Part shown: positions 7,629-17,120 of the stretch, one piece after another | Position numbering within the stretch: position 1 is the stretch's first letter | Layout: each line of letters begins with the position of its first letter | Source of the DNA: Bacillota bacterium | GTDB taxonomy: Bacteria > Bacillota > JADQBR01 | Assembly: GCA_016278515.1 (NCBI GenBank) | Contig: JADQBR010000103.1 | Coordinates: 1 to 64,000 of the forward strand | Direction: 5' to 3' | DNA: 64,000 bases | The notes under the pieces: generated by a model | Told to the model about the DNA's origin: nothing | Databases searched by the model: none | The model's input: only the letters and a program-made list of their open reading frames with translations | Position numbers and translations under genes: made by a program

Positions 7629-10118
7629 ATGCAGATGGAGGAACGTTTTAATTTTAAGGATATTGAGCCTAAGTGGCAAAGATTTTGGGAAGAGAAGAAC
7701 ATTTATAAAGTAACGGAAAACACGGAGGAAGCTGACAAATACTATTGTTTAGAAATGTTTCCATACCCTTCAGGAAACTTACATATGGGTCATGTTAGGA
7801 ACTATTCCATTGGCGATGTGGTCGCCAGGTTTAAAACTATGCAGGGGAAAAATGTTTTACACCCTATGGGATGGGATGCTTTTGGATTGCCTGCAGAGAA
7901 TGCAGCTATTAAGCACGGGATACATCCAACCAAATGGACTACTGATAACATTAATAACATGCGAAGTCAGTTAAAATCCATTGGTTTGGGTTACGATTGG
8001 GATCGGGAGGTTGCTACATGCTATCCTGATTACTATAAATGGACTCAATGGTTATTTTTGCATTTCTATCATAAGGGACTTGCTTATAAAGGGAAAGCCG
8101 CGGTTAATTGGTGCCCTTCCTGTGCCACTGTATTGGCCAATGAGCAGGTAGTTGATGGCGCTTGCGAGCGTTGTGAAACAACAGTAATTAAGAAAGATTT
8201 AGAACAGTGGTTCTTTAAAATTACGGATTATGCGGACAGGCTGTTGGAGGATTTACAAAAGCTGCCGGGTTGGCCGGAAAAAGTAAAGACTATGCAAAAA
8301 AACTGGATTGGTAAGAGTGTCGGGGCAGAAATTGTCATGACGGTAGAAAAAACCGGCGATGAGATTCCTGTGTTTACTACCAGGCATGATACTATCTACG
8401 GTGTAACCTATATGGTTCTAGCACCTGAACACCCTTTAGTCGATAAACTGGCGGCGGGTACTGAATATGAAAAACAAGTTAAGGACTTTGCAGCAAGAGT
8501 TTCTACCATGGATTCGATGGAGCGGATTTCCACCGACATGGAAAAAGAGGGCGTTTTTACAGGATCTTATGCAATTAACCCGGTTAGCCAGAATAAAGTG
8601 CCTATCTGGATTGCAAATTATGTTTTAATGGAATATGGGACCGGTGCCGTCATGGGTGTTCCTGCTCACGATCAACGTGACTTGGACTTTGCAAGAAAGT
8701 ATAATTTGGCTGTGCAAGTGGTAATCAATCCGGAAGATGACCCGCTGCCTGATGGTGATCGGTTGGAAGAAGCATATGCCGACCCGGGGATTATGGTCAA
8801 CTCCGGCCCGTTTAGTGGTTTGCCAAACAAGGAGGGACAAGTTAAAGTAGCTGAGTACTTAGAGGAGAATGGCCTGGGTCAGAGACAGGTTAATTTCCGA
8901 CTGAGGGATTGGCTGATATCCCGCCAGCGCTATTGGGGTGCACCTATCCCTATTGTTTATTGCGATAAATGCGGTACTGTACCCGTGCCGGAGGAAAATC
9001 TACCGGTGATGCTGCCTACGGATGTGGAATTTAGACCTAATGGAGAGTCTCCACTAAATTTATCTCCGGATTTTTTAAATACCACCTGTCCTAAGTGCGG
9101 CGGGGCGGCCCGGCGGGAGACGGATACCATGGATACTTTTGTGTGTTCGTCATGGTATTTCTTACGTTATGCAAGCCCCAAAGCCAATCAGCTGCCTTTT
9201 GAGAAAGAAGCCGTCAACTATTGGATGAACGTTAACCAGTACATTGGCGGGGTTGAACACGCTATTTTACATTTAATGTATTCTCGCTTCTTTACCAAGG
9301 TGCTGTACGATTCCGGTTTGGTTGATTATGATGAACCTTTTGCTAATCTTCTTACCCAAGGAATGGTTCTTAAAGATGGCGGTAAAATGTCAAAATCCAA
9401 GGGTAACGTGGTTAGCCCTGAAGAAATTATTGATAAATACGGTGCGGATACCGCCCGCCTGTTTATTTTATTTGCAGCACCACCGGAAAGAGACCTTGAA
9501 TGGAGTGATAAAGGAGTAGAAGGCTGCTACCGGTTTATCAACCGAGTCTGGCGTTTGGTCTATGGTCATTATGATCAACTTAAAGGCGTTGAAGCAAGTG
9601 TTAAGATTAACAATGATAATGACAAGGAATTATGGCGTCTTACAAATGCTGCTATCAAAAAAGTGACAGAGGATGTTGGTGAAAGATTCAACTTTAACAC
9701 TGCTATCAGCTCCGTGATGGAACTGATAAATGGAATGTACAGCTATCGTGACCAAGCCAAGGGGGAAGTCAACATGCCTCTGGTTAAAGAAGCATTAAAC
9801 AAATTACTGGCACTGCTGGCACCATTTGCTCCTCACATCACTGAAGAATTGTGGCATATTATTGGCAATGAATCCAGTGTCCATCTGCAGCAATGGCCAA
9901 GCTATGATCCTAAAGCATTGATTCGTGATGAAATAACCATTGTGGTACAAGTCAATGGAAAGGTAAGGGATAAAGTAAAAATTGTCGCTGACCTAGATCG
10001 CGATGGCATGATTGAAGCTGTCATGGCTTTGGATAAGGTAAAAAAATGGGTTGAAGGTAAGGAGATTGTAAAGACAATCGCAGTTCCGAAGAAACTGGTA
10101 AATATAGTGGTAAAATAG
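7629..10118 (+). CDS. leuS: Leucyl-tRNA synthetase
   Basis: Class I synthetase that charges tRNA-Leu, with an editing domain. The 829 residues show the HIGH equivalent GNLHMGH (near 47-53), two zinc-type CxxC clusters (CPSC/CERC near 160-180), the CP1 editing domain ([12 protein letters not shown], near 250), and KMSKSKGNV (near 586). Length is normal. ATG 7629 and ATG 7635 are both possible because AGGAAGGGG lies immediately upstream. No T-box was seen in the 84-bp spacer before it. Confidence 0.97.
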   Translation: MQMEERFNFKDIEPKWQRFWEEKNIYKVTENTEEADKYYCLEMFPYPSGNLHMGHVRNYSIGDVVARFKTMQGKNVLHPMGWDAFGLPAENAAIKHGIHPTKWTTDNINNMRSQLKSIGLGYDWDREVATCYPDYYKWTQWLFLHFYHKGLAYKGKAAVNWCPSCATVLANEQVVDGACERCETTVIKKDLEQWFFKITDYADRLLEDLQKLPGWPEKVKTMQKNWIGKSVGAEIVMTVEKTGDEIPVFTTRHDTIYGVTYMVLAPEHPLVDKLAAGTEYEKQVKDFAARVSTMDSMERISTDMEKEGVFTGSYAINPVSQNKVPIWIANYVLMEYGTGAVMGVPAHDQRDLDFARKYNLAVQVVINPEDDPLPDGDRLEEAYADPGIMVNSGPFSGLPNKEGQVKVAEYLEENGLGQRQVNFRLRDWLISRQRYWGAPIPIVYCDKCGTVPVPEENLPVMLPTDVEFRPNGESPLNLSPDFLNTTCPKCGGAARRETDTMDTFVCSSWYFLRYASPKANQLPFEKEAVNYWMNVNQYIGGVEHAILHLMYSRFFTKVLYDSGLVDYDEPFANLLTQGMVLKDGGKMSKSKGNVVSPEEIIDKYGADTARLFILFAAPPERDLEWSDKGVEGCYRFINRVWRLVYGHYDQLKGVEASVKINNDNDKELWRLTNAAIKKVTEDVGERFNFNTAISSVMELINGMYSYRDQAKGEVNMPLVKEALNKLLALLAPFAPHITEELWHIIGNESSVHLQQWPSYDPKALIRDEITIVVQVNGKVRDKVKIVADLDRDGMIEAVMALDKVKKWVEGKEIVKTIAVPKKLVNIVVK

Positions 10119-10127
10119 AAATCCAGG

Positions 10128-10158
10128 AAACCGTTCTTTTCTAAAGGACGGTTTTTTT
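10128..10158 (+). terminator. Terminator of leuS
   Basis: AAACCGTTCTTT (10128-10139) pairs with AAAGGACGGTTT (10143-10154) with one G-U pair and a 3-nt loop, followed by a T run. Confidence 0.88.
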
Positions 10159-10164
10159 GCACTA

Positions 10165-10245
10165 TCAGAAAGTATAACTTTCTGATTAGCATAAATGCAA
10201 CTAAGGCTTCGCCGTCGTCTAAAGACTTGGCGTAAGCCAAGTTTT
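10165..10245 (+). repeat. Post-terminator intergenic element with two hairpins
   Basis: The spacer between leuS and comEA (about 260 bp, no gene) starts with a perfect inverted repeat TCAGAAAGT/ACTTTCTGA (10165-10185) and contains a second hairpin ACTTGGC-GTAA-GCCAAGT (10225-10242) followed by TTTT. Between them is GCATAAATGCAACTAAGGCTT. A related stretch (TATGCAATTAAGGCTTTTG) lies after the holA terminator at 14666-14684, so this looks like a dispersed non-coding element. The remainder up to 10421 shows nothing recognisable. Confidence 0.5.
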
Positions 10246-10421
10246 ATTAATGCGGACTTTGTAATTTGTCATAAAACAAATTATTTTGCCAAAAAACAGG
10301 AAATTAAGATAATTTGTGGAAACCATAACCCAAATTGGTTCTGCTGAGGAACTAACCAGTTAGCAGAACAGCTTTATAAGACAGTGGATCAATTTAAGGT
10401 TATAAGTAAAGGAGCGGCGGG

Positions 10422-11009
10422 ATGGAGGATACGAGAATAAGAAATTTTTTTGTGATTCTCATATTGGCGTTACTGGTGGGGGGACTCATTAAAGGTATGG
10501 TTATAGAGCGCCAGCCTATCGTAATTGAGGATAACCAGGGACGGCTTGAAGAGGAAACGGGTGCAGAGCAATTGAATGAGCAAGCACAGATTGCTGTTCA
10601 TGTTAACGGAGCTGTTAATCAACCCGGAGTTTACTATTTCCAGCGCGGGGAGAGAGTACTGGACGCAGTTGAACGTGCCCAGCCAAAACCCGAAGCAGAT
10701 GTAAATAAGCTGCAGATGGCAAGAAGGCTGACAGACGGGGAAACGATTAATGTGCCTCTAATTGGAGATGAACTCTTGGGAAATGTCGACGTAGACACGG
10801 CGTCTGCCAGTCAAACGGGTAGAATTAGCATAAACCAAGCGGATCAGAAGCAGCTAGAGAGTCTCCCCGGCATAGGACCTGCATATGCTCAACGTATTAT
10901 GGAATACCGTAGTGCTAATGGCGGGTTTACAAGCATTGGCGACTTAAAGAAAATATCCGGCATTGGAGAAAAAACATTTGAAGGGTTAAAGGATTTAATT
11001 GTGCTTTAG
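10422..11009 (+). CDS. comEA: Competence protein ComEA (DNA receptor)
   Basis: ComEA binds double-stranded DNA outside the membrane and hands it to the ComEC channel. The 195 residues show one N-terminal membrane anchor (residues 8-23), an SLBB domain (IAVHVNGAVNQPGVYYF, near 62-78) and two C-terminal helix-hairpin-helix motifs (LPGIGPAYAQRI and ISGIGEKTFEGL). This SLBB-HhH layout is the Gram-positive ComEA form. AAAGGAG precedes ATG 10422. comEC follows. Confidence 0.94.
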   Translation: MEDTRIRNFFVILILALLVGGLIKGMVIERQPIVIEDNQGRLEEETGAEQLNEQAQIAVHVNGAVNQPGVYYFQRGERVLDAVERAQPKPEADVNKLQMARRLTDGETINVPLIGDELLGNVDVDTASASQTGRISINQADQKQLESLPGIGPAYAQRIMEYRSANGGFTSIGDLKKISGIGEKTFEGLKDLIVL

Positions 11010-11055
11010 ATAGCAAAGTGGCGTGAGAAGTAACGGTGGAATCAGGTGGTCGATG

Positions 11056-13389
11056 ATGGAACGACAGCCATTGATAATAGTGGTAATTTGTTTTATTATG
11101 GGTTTAGTCTTAGCTCCACTAAATGATACTAGATTCTTAGCGGCGGCGCTTCTTGGCCTGCTGATTTTGCTATATCTAATATTTCGAAGGTCAGATGTTA
11201 CGGTTTCTCAGGTTATGATCATGCTGGGATTTATTACTGCGGGAGTCGTTTGGGGTTGGGCCGGCCTGTCGTCCGGATCAATAATTGCCAATTTTGAAGG
11301 TCAAACTGTCGATATGTCCGGTAAGGTTATTCGTTCAGCAGCATACGCCAATAGACAGGAAATTTGGCTGCAGATAGATTTGATCGAGGCCGCCGAAAAA
11401 CAGATGCATATCGAGGAGAAAAGTATTGCCGTCCTTTACGATGAATCTCTACTGGTTTTGCCCGGTGACCTTGTTAAACTTCGAGGAGAGGTGCGTTTGC
11501 CTGCTTCTGGGGGAAATGTGGGTGAATTTGATTACTCCGTTTATTTGCAACGAAAAGGAATTTTCACCAGAGTAATAGCAGGTGAAATAGCATTATTACG
11601 CCGGGGGACGCCTTCTTTCAATCGCTATGTGACAATTATTAGAAATGAAACTATAGCTAAATTTTTTACTGCGCTACCTGAAAACCAGGCGGCTGTTATC
11701 AGTGGAATTTTGTTTGGAGATACTTCTTATCTGGATAAATCGAATAAGGAGACCTACAAAAACCTGGGAGTAATGCACGTATTCGCAGTATCAGGCATGC
11801 ATGTATCTTACATTACCGCCTTATTGCTATTATTCACAACGAAGCTGAAATTAAAATCATGGGTTAAAGTGGTTTTGATCGCCCTGGGTCTGTTTGGATA
11901 TTCAGCACTTGCCGGCTTTAGTGCGTCGGTTGTCAGAGCAACTATAATGACAGTGGTAGGACTAACGGCTTATTTGGTGGGTAGGCGAAAAAATTTCTAT
12001 AACGCCCTAGCGCTTGCGGCGTTCTTTTGGTTGTTACTCAATCCTGCAGATGTTTTTGCTGCCGGTTTTCAGATGTCTTTTGCCGCTGCATTAAGTATTT
12101 ATTATCTATATCCGTTAGGCGATAAGCTATTATTTTTTATTACCCGCGGAAAAGATATTTTTATAGTCCCATTGATAGCCCAACTTGGGCTGCTGCCGTT
12201 ATTAATTTATCATTTTGGTCTGTTTTCTCCTTGGAGTATTTTAGCGAATATTCCAGTGGTCTTGGTGGTGGGTATAATTGTCTTGTCGGGTTTTATAGTT
12301 CTATTAATACAATCAATACTATGGCCTGCTGCGGAAATGCTGCTGCTCAGCATGGGAATGCTGGTGGAGTTGACTAATGCTTTTCTCACATTGCTGGCAC
12401 GTTTGCCGGCTGCGGCCCTTTTTGTAAGACTGCCGCGTTTATGGGAAATAATATTGTATTATGTTGTCTTAGTTATTTTAAGAGAAAAGGCAGCTGGGAA
12501 TTTAAAATTATCTTTAAAAAATAAACGCCGGATTGCATTTTTCACTGTTATGCTGTTTGCAGTAGCAGTATTTGCAAGCTTTGTTCCCAACCCGGGACAG
12601 CTAAAAGTAGTGTTTTTGGATGTCGGCCAGGGAGATGCCGCATTAATAATGGCGCCAAACGGCAAAAATATTTTAGTTGATGCTGCAGGTGGTGGTTATA
12701 ATGGTTTCGACGTGGGGCGTGACAAATTGGTGCCTGCACTGCACCGGCTGGGGATAAGAAAAATTGATCTATTTATCAACAGTCACCCGGACCGGGATCA
12801 TCTTGACGGTATTTTTGCCGTCGCCGAAGTGATACCTGTTAAAGAAGCAGTTTTACCCAGACTGTCAGGTAGAGATAACCTGGAATACCAACAGTTTCTT
12901 GGTTTATTAAAACAGCGCAATATAAGTTACAGTCACTTAAGTCAAGGGGATGTTATAAAGATTTCACCAGCCATATCTATGGAAGTGCTAAGTCCGCCCG
13001 TCTTGATACCTGATGACTGGGAAGTAAATGATCAGTCGCTGGTAATACTATTGCAATATAAAGAAGAACGAGTCATCTTCACTGGAGATATACAACAGAA
13101 AGCAATTGGTTATTTAACTGCCGGGGAATCAGACATTGAGGCAGATCTCATTAAGGTACCGCACCACGGGAGTGCAGGTTCGTTTACTGCGGAATTTTAT
13201 GAGGAAGTAGATCCTGATTTTGCTGTTATATCAGTGGGGCGTAATAATAGTTTTGGGCACCCTTCACCAGTGGTGATGAAATATTTCCAGCAGGAAGGGA
13301 TAGAGAGCTATCGCACTGATCAAAATGGCGCAACGGTAATTACCAGCGATGGGCTAGAACTAAAAGTTATGCCAAACAAAAATAGATAG
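11056..13389 (+). CDS. comEC: Competence protein ComEC/Rec2 (DNA uptake channel)
   Basis: Polytopic membrane channel for single-stranded DNA import. The 777 residues have an N-terminal OB-like segment, a Competence domain of many helices (VFAVSGMHVSYITALLL near 245; FSASVVRATIM near 295) and a C-terminal metallo-beta-lactamase-like domain with HPDRDHLDG near 578 and VPHHGSAGS near 705, thought to degrade the non-transforming strand. An in-frame GTG at 11023 exists, but AGGTGG at 11044-11049 points to ATG 11053 or 11056. Confidence 0.93.
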   Translation: MERQPLIIVVICFIMGLVLAPLNDTRFLAAALLGLLILLYLIFRRSDVTVSQVMIMLGFITAGVVWGWAGLSSGSIIANFEGQTVDMSGKVIRSAAYANRQEIWLQIDLIEAAEKQMHIEEKSIAVLYDESLLVLPGDLVKLRGEVRLPASGGNVGEFDYSVYLQRKGIFTRVIAGEIALLRRGTPSFNRYVTIIRNETIAKFFTALPENQAAVISGILFGDTSYLDKSNKETYKNLGVMHVFAVSGMHVSYITALLLLFTTKLKLKSWVKVVLIALGLFGYSALAGFSASVVRATIMTVVGLTAYLVGRRKNFYNALALAAFFWLLLNPADVFAAGFQMSFAAALSIYYLYPLGDKLLFFITRGKDIFIVPLIAQLGLLPLLIYHFGLFSPWSILANIPVVLVVGIIVLSGFIVLLIQSILWPAAEMLLLSMGMLVELTNAFLTLLARLPAAALFVRLPRLWEIILYYVVLVILREKAAGNLKLSLKNKRRIAFFTVMLFAVAVFASFVPNPGQLKVVFLDVGQGDAALIMAPNGKNILVDAAGGGYNGFDVGRDKLVPALHRLGIRKIDLFINSHPDRDHLDGIFAVAEVIPVKEAVLPRLSGRDNLEYQQFLGLLKQRNISYSHLSQGDVIKISPAISMEVLSPPVLIPDDWEVNDQSLVILLQYKEERVIFTGDIQQKAIGYLTAGESDIEADLIKVPHHGSAGSFTAEFYEEVDPDFAVISVGRNNSFGHPSPVVMKYFQQEGIESYRTDQNGATVITSDGLELKVMPNKNR

Positions 13390-13453
13390 GCTACCTTTCT
13401 GGAGAAACTAAGCCTTTTCATATTAGGCATCCTTCTCTTTATGTAGCTAATTG

Positions 13454-13462
13454 TGATATAAT
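13454..13462 (+). promoter_or_regulatory. Extended -10 promoter element before holA
   Basis: TGATATAAT (13454-13462) is a perfect extended -10. The -35 region is weak. It lies 85 bp upstream of holA in a 158-bp spacer after comEC. Confidence 0.45.
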
Positions 13463-13547
13463 TACTGCTGGTGGAAGCGTGAATCAATACTGAGAAAGTA
13501 TTAAGTTTAGATGATTCTTTATTGTTCTGAATAGGAAGTGTCTAAAA

Positions 13548-14582
13548 ATGGCTAATTATTTTGAGGTGCTTAAAAAAATAAATCGGGGTGAAACCGACCC
13601 ATGTTATTTGTTTTATGGTGAAGAATCCTACTTACAGGGGACATTGGCAAAGACGCTAAAAAGAGTTGTTTTATCTTTCGGAGCTGTCGATTTTAATTTT
13701 GATGCATTAGATGGAAAGGAAGTCTCTCTATCAACCGTTTTAGCAAGTGCTGAGACCTTGCCGGTCATGTCTGAAAAGCGTCTAGTTATGGTTAAGAATG
13801 CTATGTTTTTTTCGTCTAACAAAGCATATCAAACCGGCAATGCCGATGCAGAAGCGTTGATTAGCTATCTGGAGCAGCCTAATCCTAGTACATGTCTAGT
13901 ATTTATGCTTGAGGGGAACGTAGATGCAAGAAAAAAGATAACCAAATTATGTAAGAGGCATGCTGTGGAATTGGAGTTAAAGAGATTACGAGGCAATGCA
14001 TTAACTCAATGGATTAAGGATATGTTTGATGCTCAGGGTAAGAAGCTAGACCAAAGAGCAATGCAACTTCTATTGACTGCTGGTAATGATTTAACATTTT
14101 TGGAGAAAGAGATAGAAAAAATGGTGATATACGCAGGAGAAGAAACTAAGATAACTGGTGAAATAGCCGAAAACTGTCTTAGTCAAACTGTCCAGGGAGA
14201 TATTTTTAAACTAGTAGACTCTATCGGAGAGCGACGGGCCGATGAGGCATTAAGAAGGCTTCAGCAGATGCTCTTAATAGGTGAAAAGCCTTTGCATTTA
14301 TTAATAATGATAGCGAGACAGTTGCGTTTAATGCTGCAGGCCAAAGTTTTATTAGAGCAGGGCTATGCCGTTAAGCAGATTGGTGGGAAAATTGGGATAC
14401 ATCCCATGGTGCTCCCCAAGATAATAAAACAGGCTAAGAATTTTTCTGTCTCGGACTTGGAAAATGCGATTATGGAAGCGGCTACCGTGGACAGGAAATT
14501 AAAACAGGGATTTTTTGATGCAAAAAAAGAATTGGAATTTCTTACGTTGAAGTTTTGTGACAGCAATATAATATCCTACTAA
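13548..14582 (+). CDS. holA: DNA polymerase III delta subunit
   Basis: Delta opens the sliding clamp within the clamp loader. The 344 residues start MANYFEVLKKI and contain the family pattern CYLFYGEESYLQ (near 20), the AAA-like core and the C-terminal helical segment (KPLHLLIMIARQLRLMLQAK near 246). Length is normal. It follows comEA-comEC, as in Bacillus, and converges on rpsT. Confidence 0.94.
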   Translation: MANYFEVLKKINRGETDPCYLFYGEESYLQGTLAKTLKRVVLSFGAVDFNFDALDGKEVSLSTVLASAETLPVMSEKRLVMVKNAMFFSSNKAYQTGNADAEALISYLEQPNPSTCLVFMLEGNVDARKKITKLCKRHAVELELKRLRGNALTQWIKDMFDAQGKKLDQRAMQLLLTAGNDLTFLEKEIEKMVIYAGEETKITGEIAENCLSQTVQGDIFKLVDSIGERRADEALRRLQQMLLIGEKPLHLLIMIARQLRLMLQAKVLLEQGYAVKQIGGKIGIHPMVLPKIIKQAKNFSVSDLENAIMEAATVDRKLKQGFFDAKKELEFLTLKFCDSNIISY

Positions 14583-14602
14583 ATCGCATTTAAAAGAAAA
14601 TA

Positions 14603-14638
14603 AATAAAGCCTGCTGAAGCCAGCGGGCTTTATTTTAT
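14603..14638. terminator. Bidirectional terminator between holA and rpsT
   Basis: AATAAAGCCTGCTG (14603-14616) pairs with CAGCGGGCTTTATT (14621-14634) with one G-U pair. Both flanks are AT-rich (T run on +, TTTATTTTC on -), so it can serve both convergent genes. Confidence 0.85.
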
Positions 14639-14643
14639 ACTTT

Positions 14644-14710
14644 TAGAAACTATCACTTTTTGAGTATGCAATTAAGGCTTTTGCACCTGTTAAGGGTATG
14701 CCTTTTTTGT
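14644..14710 (-). repeat. Second copy of post-terminator element
   Basis: Between the holA/rpsT terminator and the rpsT stop, the sequence (AACTATCACTTTTTGAG, TATGCAATTAAGGCTTTTG) resembles the element after leuS at 10165-10245. It also contains AAGGC/GCCTT complementarity that could form an rpsT terminator. Homology was judged by eye. Confidence 0.35.
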
Positions 14711-14983
14711 TTAGGAAGCTTTAAAAGTTTTAGTAAATGCTAATTGCAGTTGGGATTTCTTATGAGCTGCTTTATTTTTATGGAAAAGACCTTTAGTGGC
14801 GGCTTTATCCACCTTTTTTACAGCATTAATCAAAGCTGTCTCTGCTTTTTCTTGGTTACCTGCATTCAACGCTTCTTCAAATCTTTTAACAGCTGTTTTA
14901 ACAGCGGATTTGTAGGCATTATTACGGTCAGTACGAATTGCTGTTATTTTAACCCGTTTCTTTGCAGACTTGATATTTGCCAT
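14711..14983 (-). CDS. rpsT: 30S ribosomal protein S20
   Basis: Small, lysine-rich (90 residues) 16S-rRNA-binding protein. MANIKSAKKRVK and the C-terminal HKNKAAHKKSQLQ are S20 signatures. On the minus strand AGGAGGTGAACCC precedes the ATG ending at 14983. It is the only intact minus-strand gene in the window, convergent with holA, the same arrangement as in Bacillus. Confidence 0.97.
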   Translation of the reverse strand: MANIKSAKKRVKITAIRTDRNNAYKSAVKTAVKRFEEALNAGNQEKAETALINAVKKVDKAATKGLFHKNKAAHKKSQLQLAFTKTFKAS

Positions 14984-15019
14984 GGGTTCACCTCCTAGCG
15001 AAATATTAATATGTTTCAG

Positions 15020-15047
15020 ACACTAGCATGGGGAAATGCTTTGTCAA
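15020..15047 (-). promoter_or_regulatory. Promoter of rpsT
   Basis: On the minus strand TTGACA (15047-15042) is followed after 16 bp by TAGTGT (15025-15020), which carries a TGC extension. It is about 35 bp upstream of the rpsT start codon. Confidence 0.5.
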
Positions 15048-15157
15048 TCGGTAGTAAAACAACTTACATTTTACCATGTTTAACTACATTGCGCAACATT
15101 GCTTTTTTTAGGTTTTTTTAGGTATAGATTATTCTATCTCAGGGTACACTTTTTTTA

Positions 15158-15195
15158 AGCGCGTGTTCGAGAAACAGATGACTTTTAAACACCAT
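15158..15195 (-). repeat. Degenerate copy of the GTTCGAAAAG hairpin element
   Basis: GCGTGTTCGAGAAACAGATG and the following ACTTTTAAAC resemble, in reverse orientation, the hairpin elements at 44930-44963 and 45729-45766, which lie beside AACACGC and GAGTGACTTTT-like sequence. The right arm is eroded. The remaining part of the spacer between rpsT and the next gene is AT-rich without other features. Confidence 0.35.
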
Positions 15196-15228
15196 TTCAA
15201 CTAGTATCTTTGAAAGGAGGTCTGTATT

Positions 15229-15567
15229 ATGAGTAGTTGGCTAGGTACTATTGTTCGTTTTATTGTTTCCGGTTTAGTAGTGCTGCTTGTTAGTTGGTTT
15301 TTGCCAGGGATTAGGGTTGCTGGGTTTACTGGTGCTTTAATAGCTGCAGCCGTCATAACTGTTCTGGGTTATTTAGTTGAAAGCTTACTGGGGAAAAAGA
15401 TATCACCTCAGTCCCGTGGCATTATAGGTTTTGTTACTGCTGCAGTTGTAATTTATGTTGCTCAGTTTATTATTCCCGATTATCTATCGGTTAGTATGAT
15501 TGGGGCGCTGCTTGCTGCTTTGGTTATCGGTATTATTGATGCTTTTGTCCCGACAGAGTTGAGATAA
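15229..15567 (+). CDS. Small four-helix membrane protein, phage holin superfamily 4-2 (YvlD-like)
   Basis: A 112-residue, almost entirely hydrophobic protein with four predicted membrane segments (about 8-26, 31-49, 61-79, 87-105). The pattern SWFLPGIRVAGFTGALIAA is typical of the YvlD/phage_holin_4_2 family, whose members are mostly chromosomal and of unknown function. GAAAGGAGG precedes ATG 15229. It stands alone between two terminator-bounded regions, so no context assigns a role. A phage origin is not supported. Confidence 0.75.
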   Translation: MSSWLGTIVRFIVSGLVVLLVSWFLPGIRVAGFTGALIAAAVITVLGYLVESLLGKKISPQSRGIIGFVTAAVVIYVAQFIIPDYLSVSMIGALLAALVIGIIDAFVPTELR

Positions 15568-15589
15568 GTTAAAAAAATGACGAAAAATC

Positions 15590-15650
15590 ACCAGATATAG
15601 GGAATGTGCCTTTTGGTTGCAACCATTCTATTATATCTGGTTGTTTTTTT
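15590..15650 (+). terminator. Terminator of the YvlD-like gene
   Basis: ACCAGATATA (15590-15599) pairs with TATATCTGGT (15632-15641), with an inner GAATG/CATTC stem, followed by an uninterrupted T run. The long loop is unusual but the T tract is strong. Confidence 0.8.
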
Positions 15651-15734
15651 AAGAGGTTTTCCAATTGGTTTGATAATAGGATTCATAAATATGTGATAAA
15701 AAATGGGACAAGTGCATAAAATTATTTATCCGAT

Positions 15735-15827
15735 AGTTAACCGCCACTAACACCAGTTAATAAGTGGCGCTAAGCTCCTGGATAGGCTTAACTAGACATC
15801 AGATGTATATAAAACCCCACCTGATGT
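15735..15827 (+). ncRNA. Candidate structured RNA / leader upstream of spoIIP
   Basis: About 90 nt fold into several helices: CGCCACT/AGTGGCG (15742-15748 with 15763-15769), TAAGC/GCTTA (15771-15775 with 15786-15790), and ACATCAG/CTGATGT (15796-15802 with 15821-15827). AGTTAA (15735-15740) can also pair with TTAACT (15788-15793), which excludes the TAAGC/GCTTA helix. No known riboswitch consensus was recognised and no promoter was assigned, so whether it is a leader, a separate RNA or a repeat is open. Confidence 0.35.
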
Positions 15828-15884
15828 AAGTTTCCGCGTTAGCACTTGGGTTGAGCAAATGTAAAGTCAAAGGTGGATATACAA

Positions 15885-17006
15885 ATGGGCAGAAAACCAA
15901 TAATCAGCGTTTTTTCTTACCGATCTAGGCGAAAAAAAAATAATACTATCAAAAGACTTGCAGTACTGATCTTATTAATGCTGCTGTCAGTGACTGTTTA
16001 CTCTTATGTTTCAACGCGGTTTCAGCCTGCAGTGCCTGTCTTTAGCAACCAAGGCGTGTCTGTAACCAAGTCAGGGACCCTAGTAAAAACGTTAAAAAGG
16101 TTTGGTGTAATAACTGAAACAACTGACATTGTTTCCCAAACCTTACCACTGGCAGTGTTTACAGAAGGCCAAAATGTTCCTAAAGAGGGATTAAGAGACT
16201 CTGTCAGCCGGGTTTTCAATGAGTGGGTGGAATTTATCACCAGAATGGAGCCAGGGAGTATTGAAAGTATCTTGGATTCTCAACTGGTAGCCTTAGCTGA
16301 GGCAGCGAACTTTGAAAAGGAGGCTTTAATATTGCCCCCTCCACCCCCGAAAGAGGATGTGCCGGTCTCGGCTCCGGTTTCTCGTGTCTTACCAAAAGGA
16401 AAAGTTTTAGTAGGTATTTATAATTCACACAATGCTGAGACCTATGAGCCGACCGATGATGTAGATAGACTGCCTGGTAAGAATGGAGGCGTTAGCAAGG
16501 TTGCCCAAGTATTGGCAAGAAGTCTGGAAGAAGATTATGGTATTGGTACCGTATATGCACCTACTATTCATGACTATCCCAGATGGGATGATTCTTATGG
16601 AAATTCAATGGATACAGCAAAAAAGATGTTAAAAGAATATCCTTCTATTGAAGTACTAATAGATGTGCATCGGGATGCTGGCATAGGCGCTAAAAAAGTG
16701 ATAAGCGTTCAAGGGGAAAGAGCAGCGGAAGTTATGTTTGTAGTAGGTACGGATCAGCGTTGGGAGCATCCTAATTGGAAGAAGAATTTGGAATTTGCAA
16801 ACCGCCTTACGGCAGCAATGGATCGGCTTTACCCGGGTCTATCCGCAGGAGTTAGGGCTCAGAGTGGGAGATATAACCAACATTTACATCCTCATGCAAT
16901 ATTAATAGAAATGGGAAGCAGTTTCAATACTTTGGAAGAGGCAGAGGAAAGTGCCCAGTTATTTGCCGGGATCTTAGCAAAAGAGATAGAAAAAGAAGTG
17001 AGGTAA
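15885..17006 (+). CDS. spoIIP: Stage II sporulation protein P (peptidoglycan amidase/endopeptidase)
   Basis: SpoIIP is the mother-cell membrane enzyme that, with SpoIID and SpoIIM, thins septal peptidoglycan during engulfment. The 373 residues have a basic start, one membrane anchor (about 25-44), a linker with a proline run near 150, and the SpoIIP domain from about 175. VGIYNSHNAET carries a zinc-type His near 182, and IDVHRDAG a second near 262. GTG 15873 is in frame, but AAAGGTGG is spaced for ATG 15885. Confidence 0.94.
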   Translation: MGRKPIISVFSYRSRRKKNNTIKRLAVLILLMLLSVTVYSYVSTRFQPAVPVFSNQGVSVTKSGTLVKTLKRFGVITETTDIVSQTLPLAVFTEGQNVPKEGLRDSVSRVFNEWVEFITRMEPGSIESILDSQLVALAEAANFEKEALILPPPPPKEDVPVSAPVSRVLPKGKVLVGIYNSHNAETYEPTDDVDRLPGKNGGVSKVAQVLARSLEEDYGIGTVYAPTIHDYPRWDDSYGNSMDTAKKMLKEYPSIEVLIDVHRDAGIGAKKVISVQGERAAEVMFVVGTDQRWEHPNWKKNLEFANRLTAAMDRLYPGLSAGVRAQSGRYNQHLHPHAILIEMGSSFNTLEEAEESAQLFAGILAKEIEKEVR

Positions 17007-17030
17007 GGACAGCGATTTCAGCTGTCCTTT
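17007..17030 (+). terminator. Hairpin after spoIIP
   Basis: GGACAGC (17007-17013) pairs with GCTGTCC (17021-17027), followed by TTT and an AT-rich stretch. A short but plausible terminator directly at the stop codon. Confidence 0.6.
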
Positions 17031-17046
17031 ATACTTACTGTGGAAA

Positions 17047-17098
17047 GGGGACACACCTGCTAAAGGCCAGGTTATTCTTTTGGGACAGGAATGTCCCC
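17047..17098 (+). repeat. GGGGAC...GTCCCC inverted-repeat element
   Basis: GGGGACACACCTG begins a 52-bp block that ends with CAGGAATGTCCCC. The ends GGGGAC/GTCCCC are exact inverted copies and CCTG/CAGG also pairs. It resembles the dispersed GTCCC-type palindromic elements of many bacterial genomes; another GGGACAGG-bearing palindrome occurs at 26188-26215. Confidence 0.5.
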
Positions 17099-17120
17099 GA
17101 TGAGTTGATTAGGATTTTAA

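Noticed and set aside
15229-15567. Prophage trace based on the holin-family label
   Set aside because: The family is mostly chromosomal membrane proteins of YvlD type; no other phage gene is nearby.
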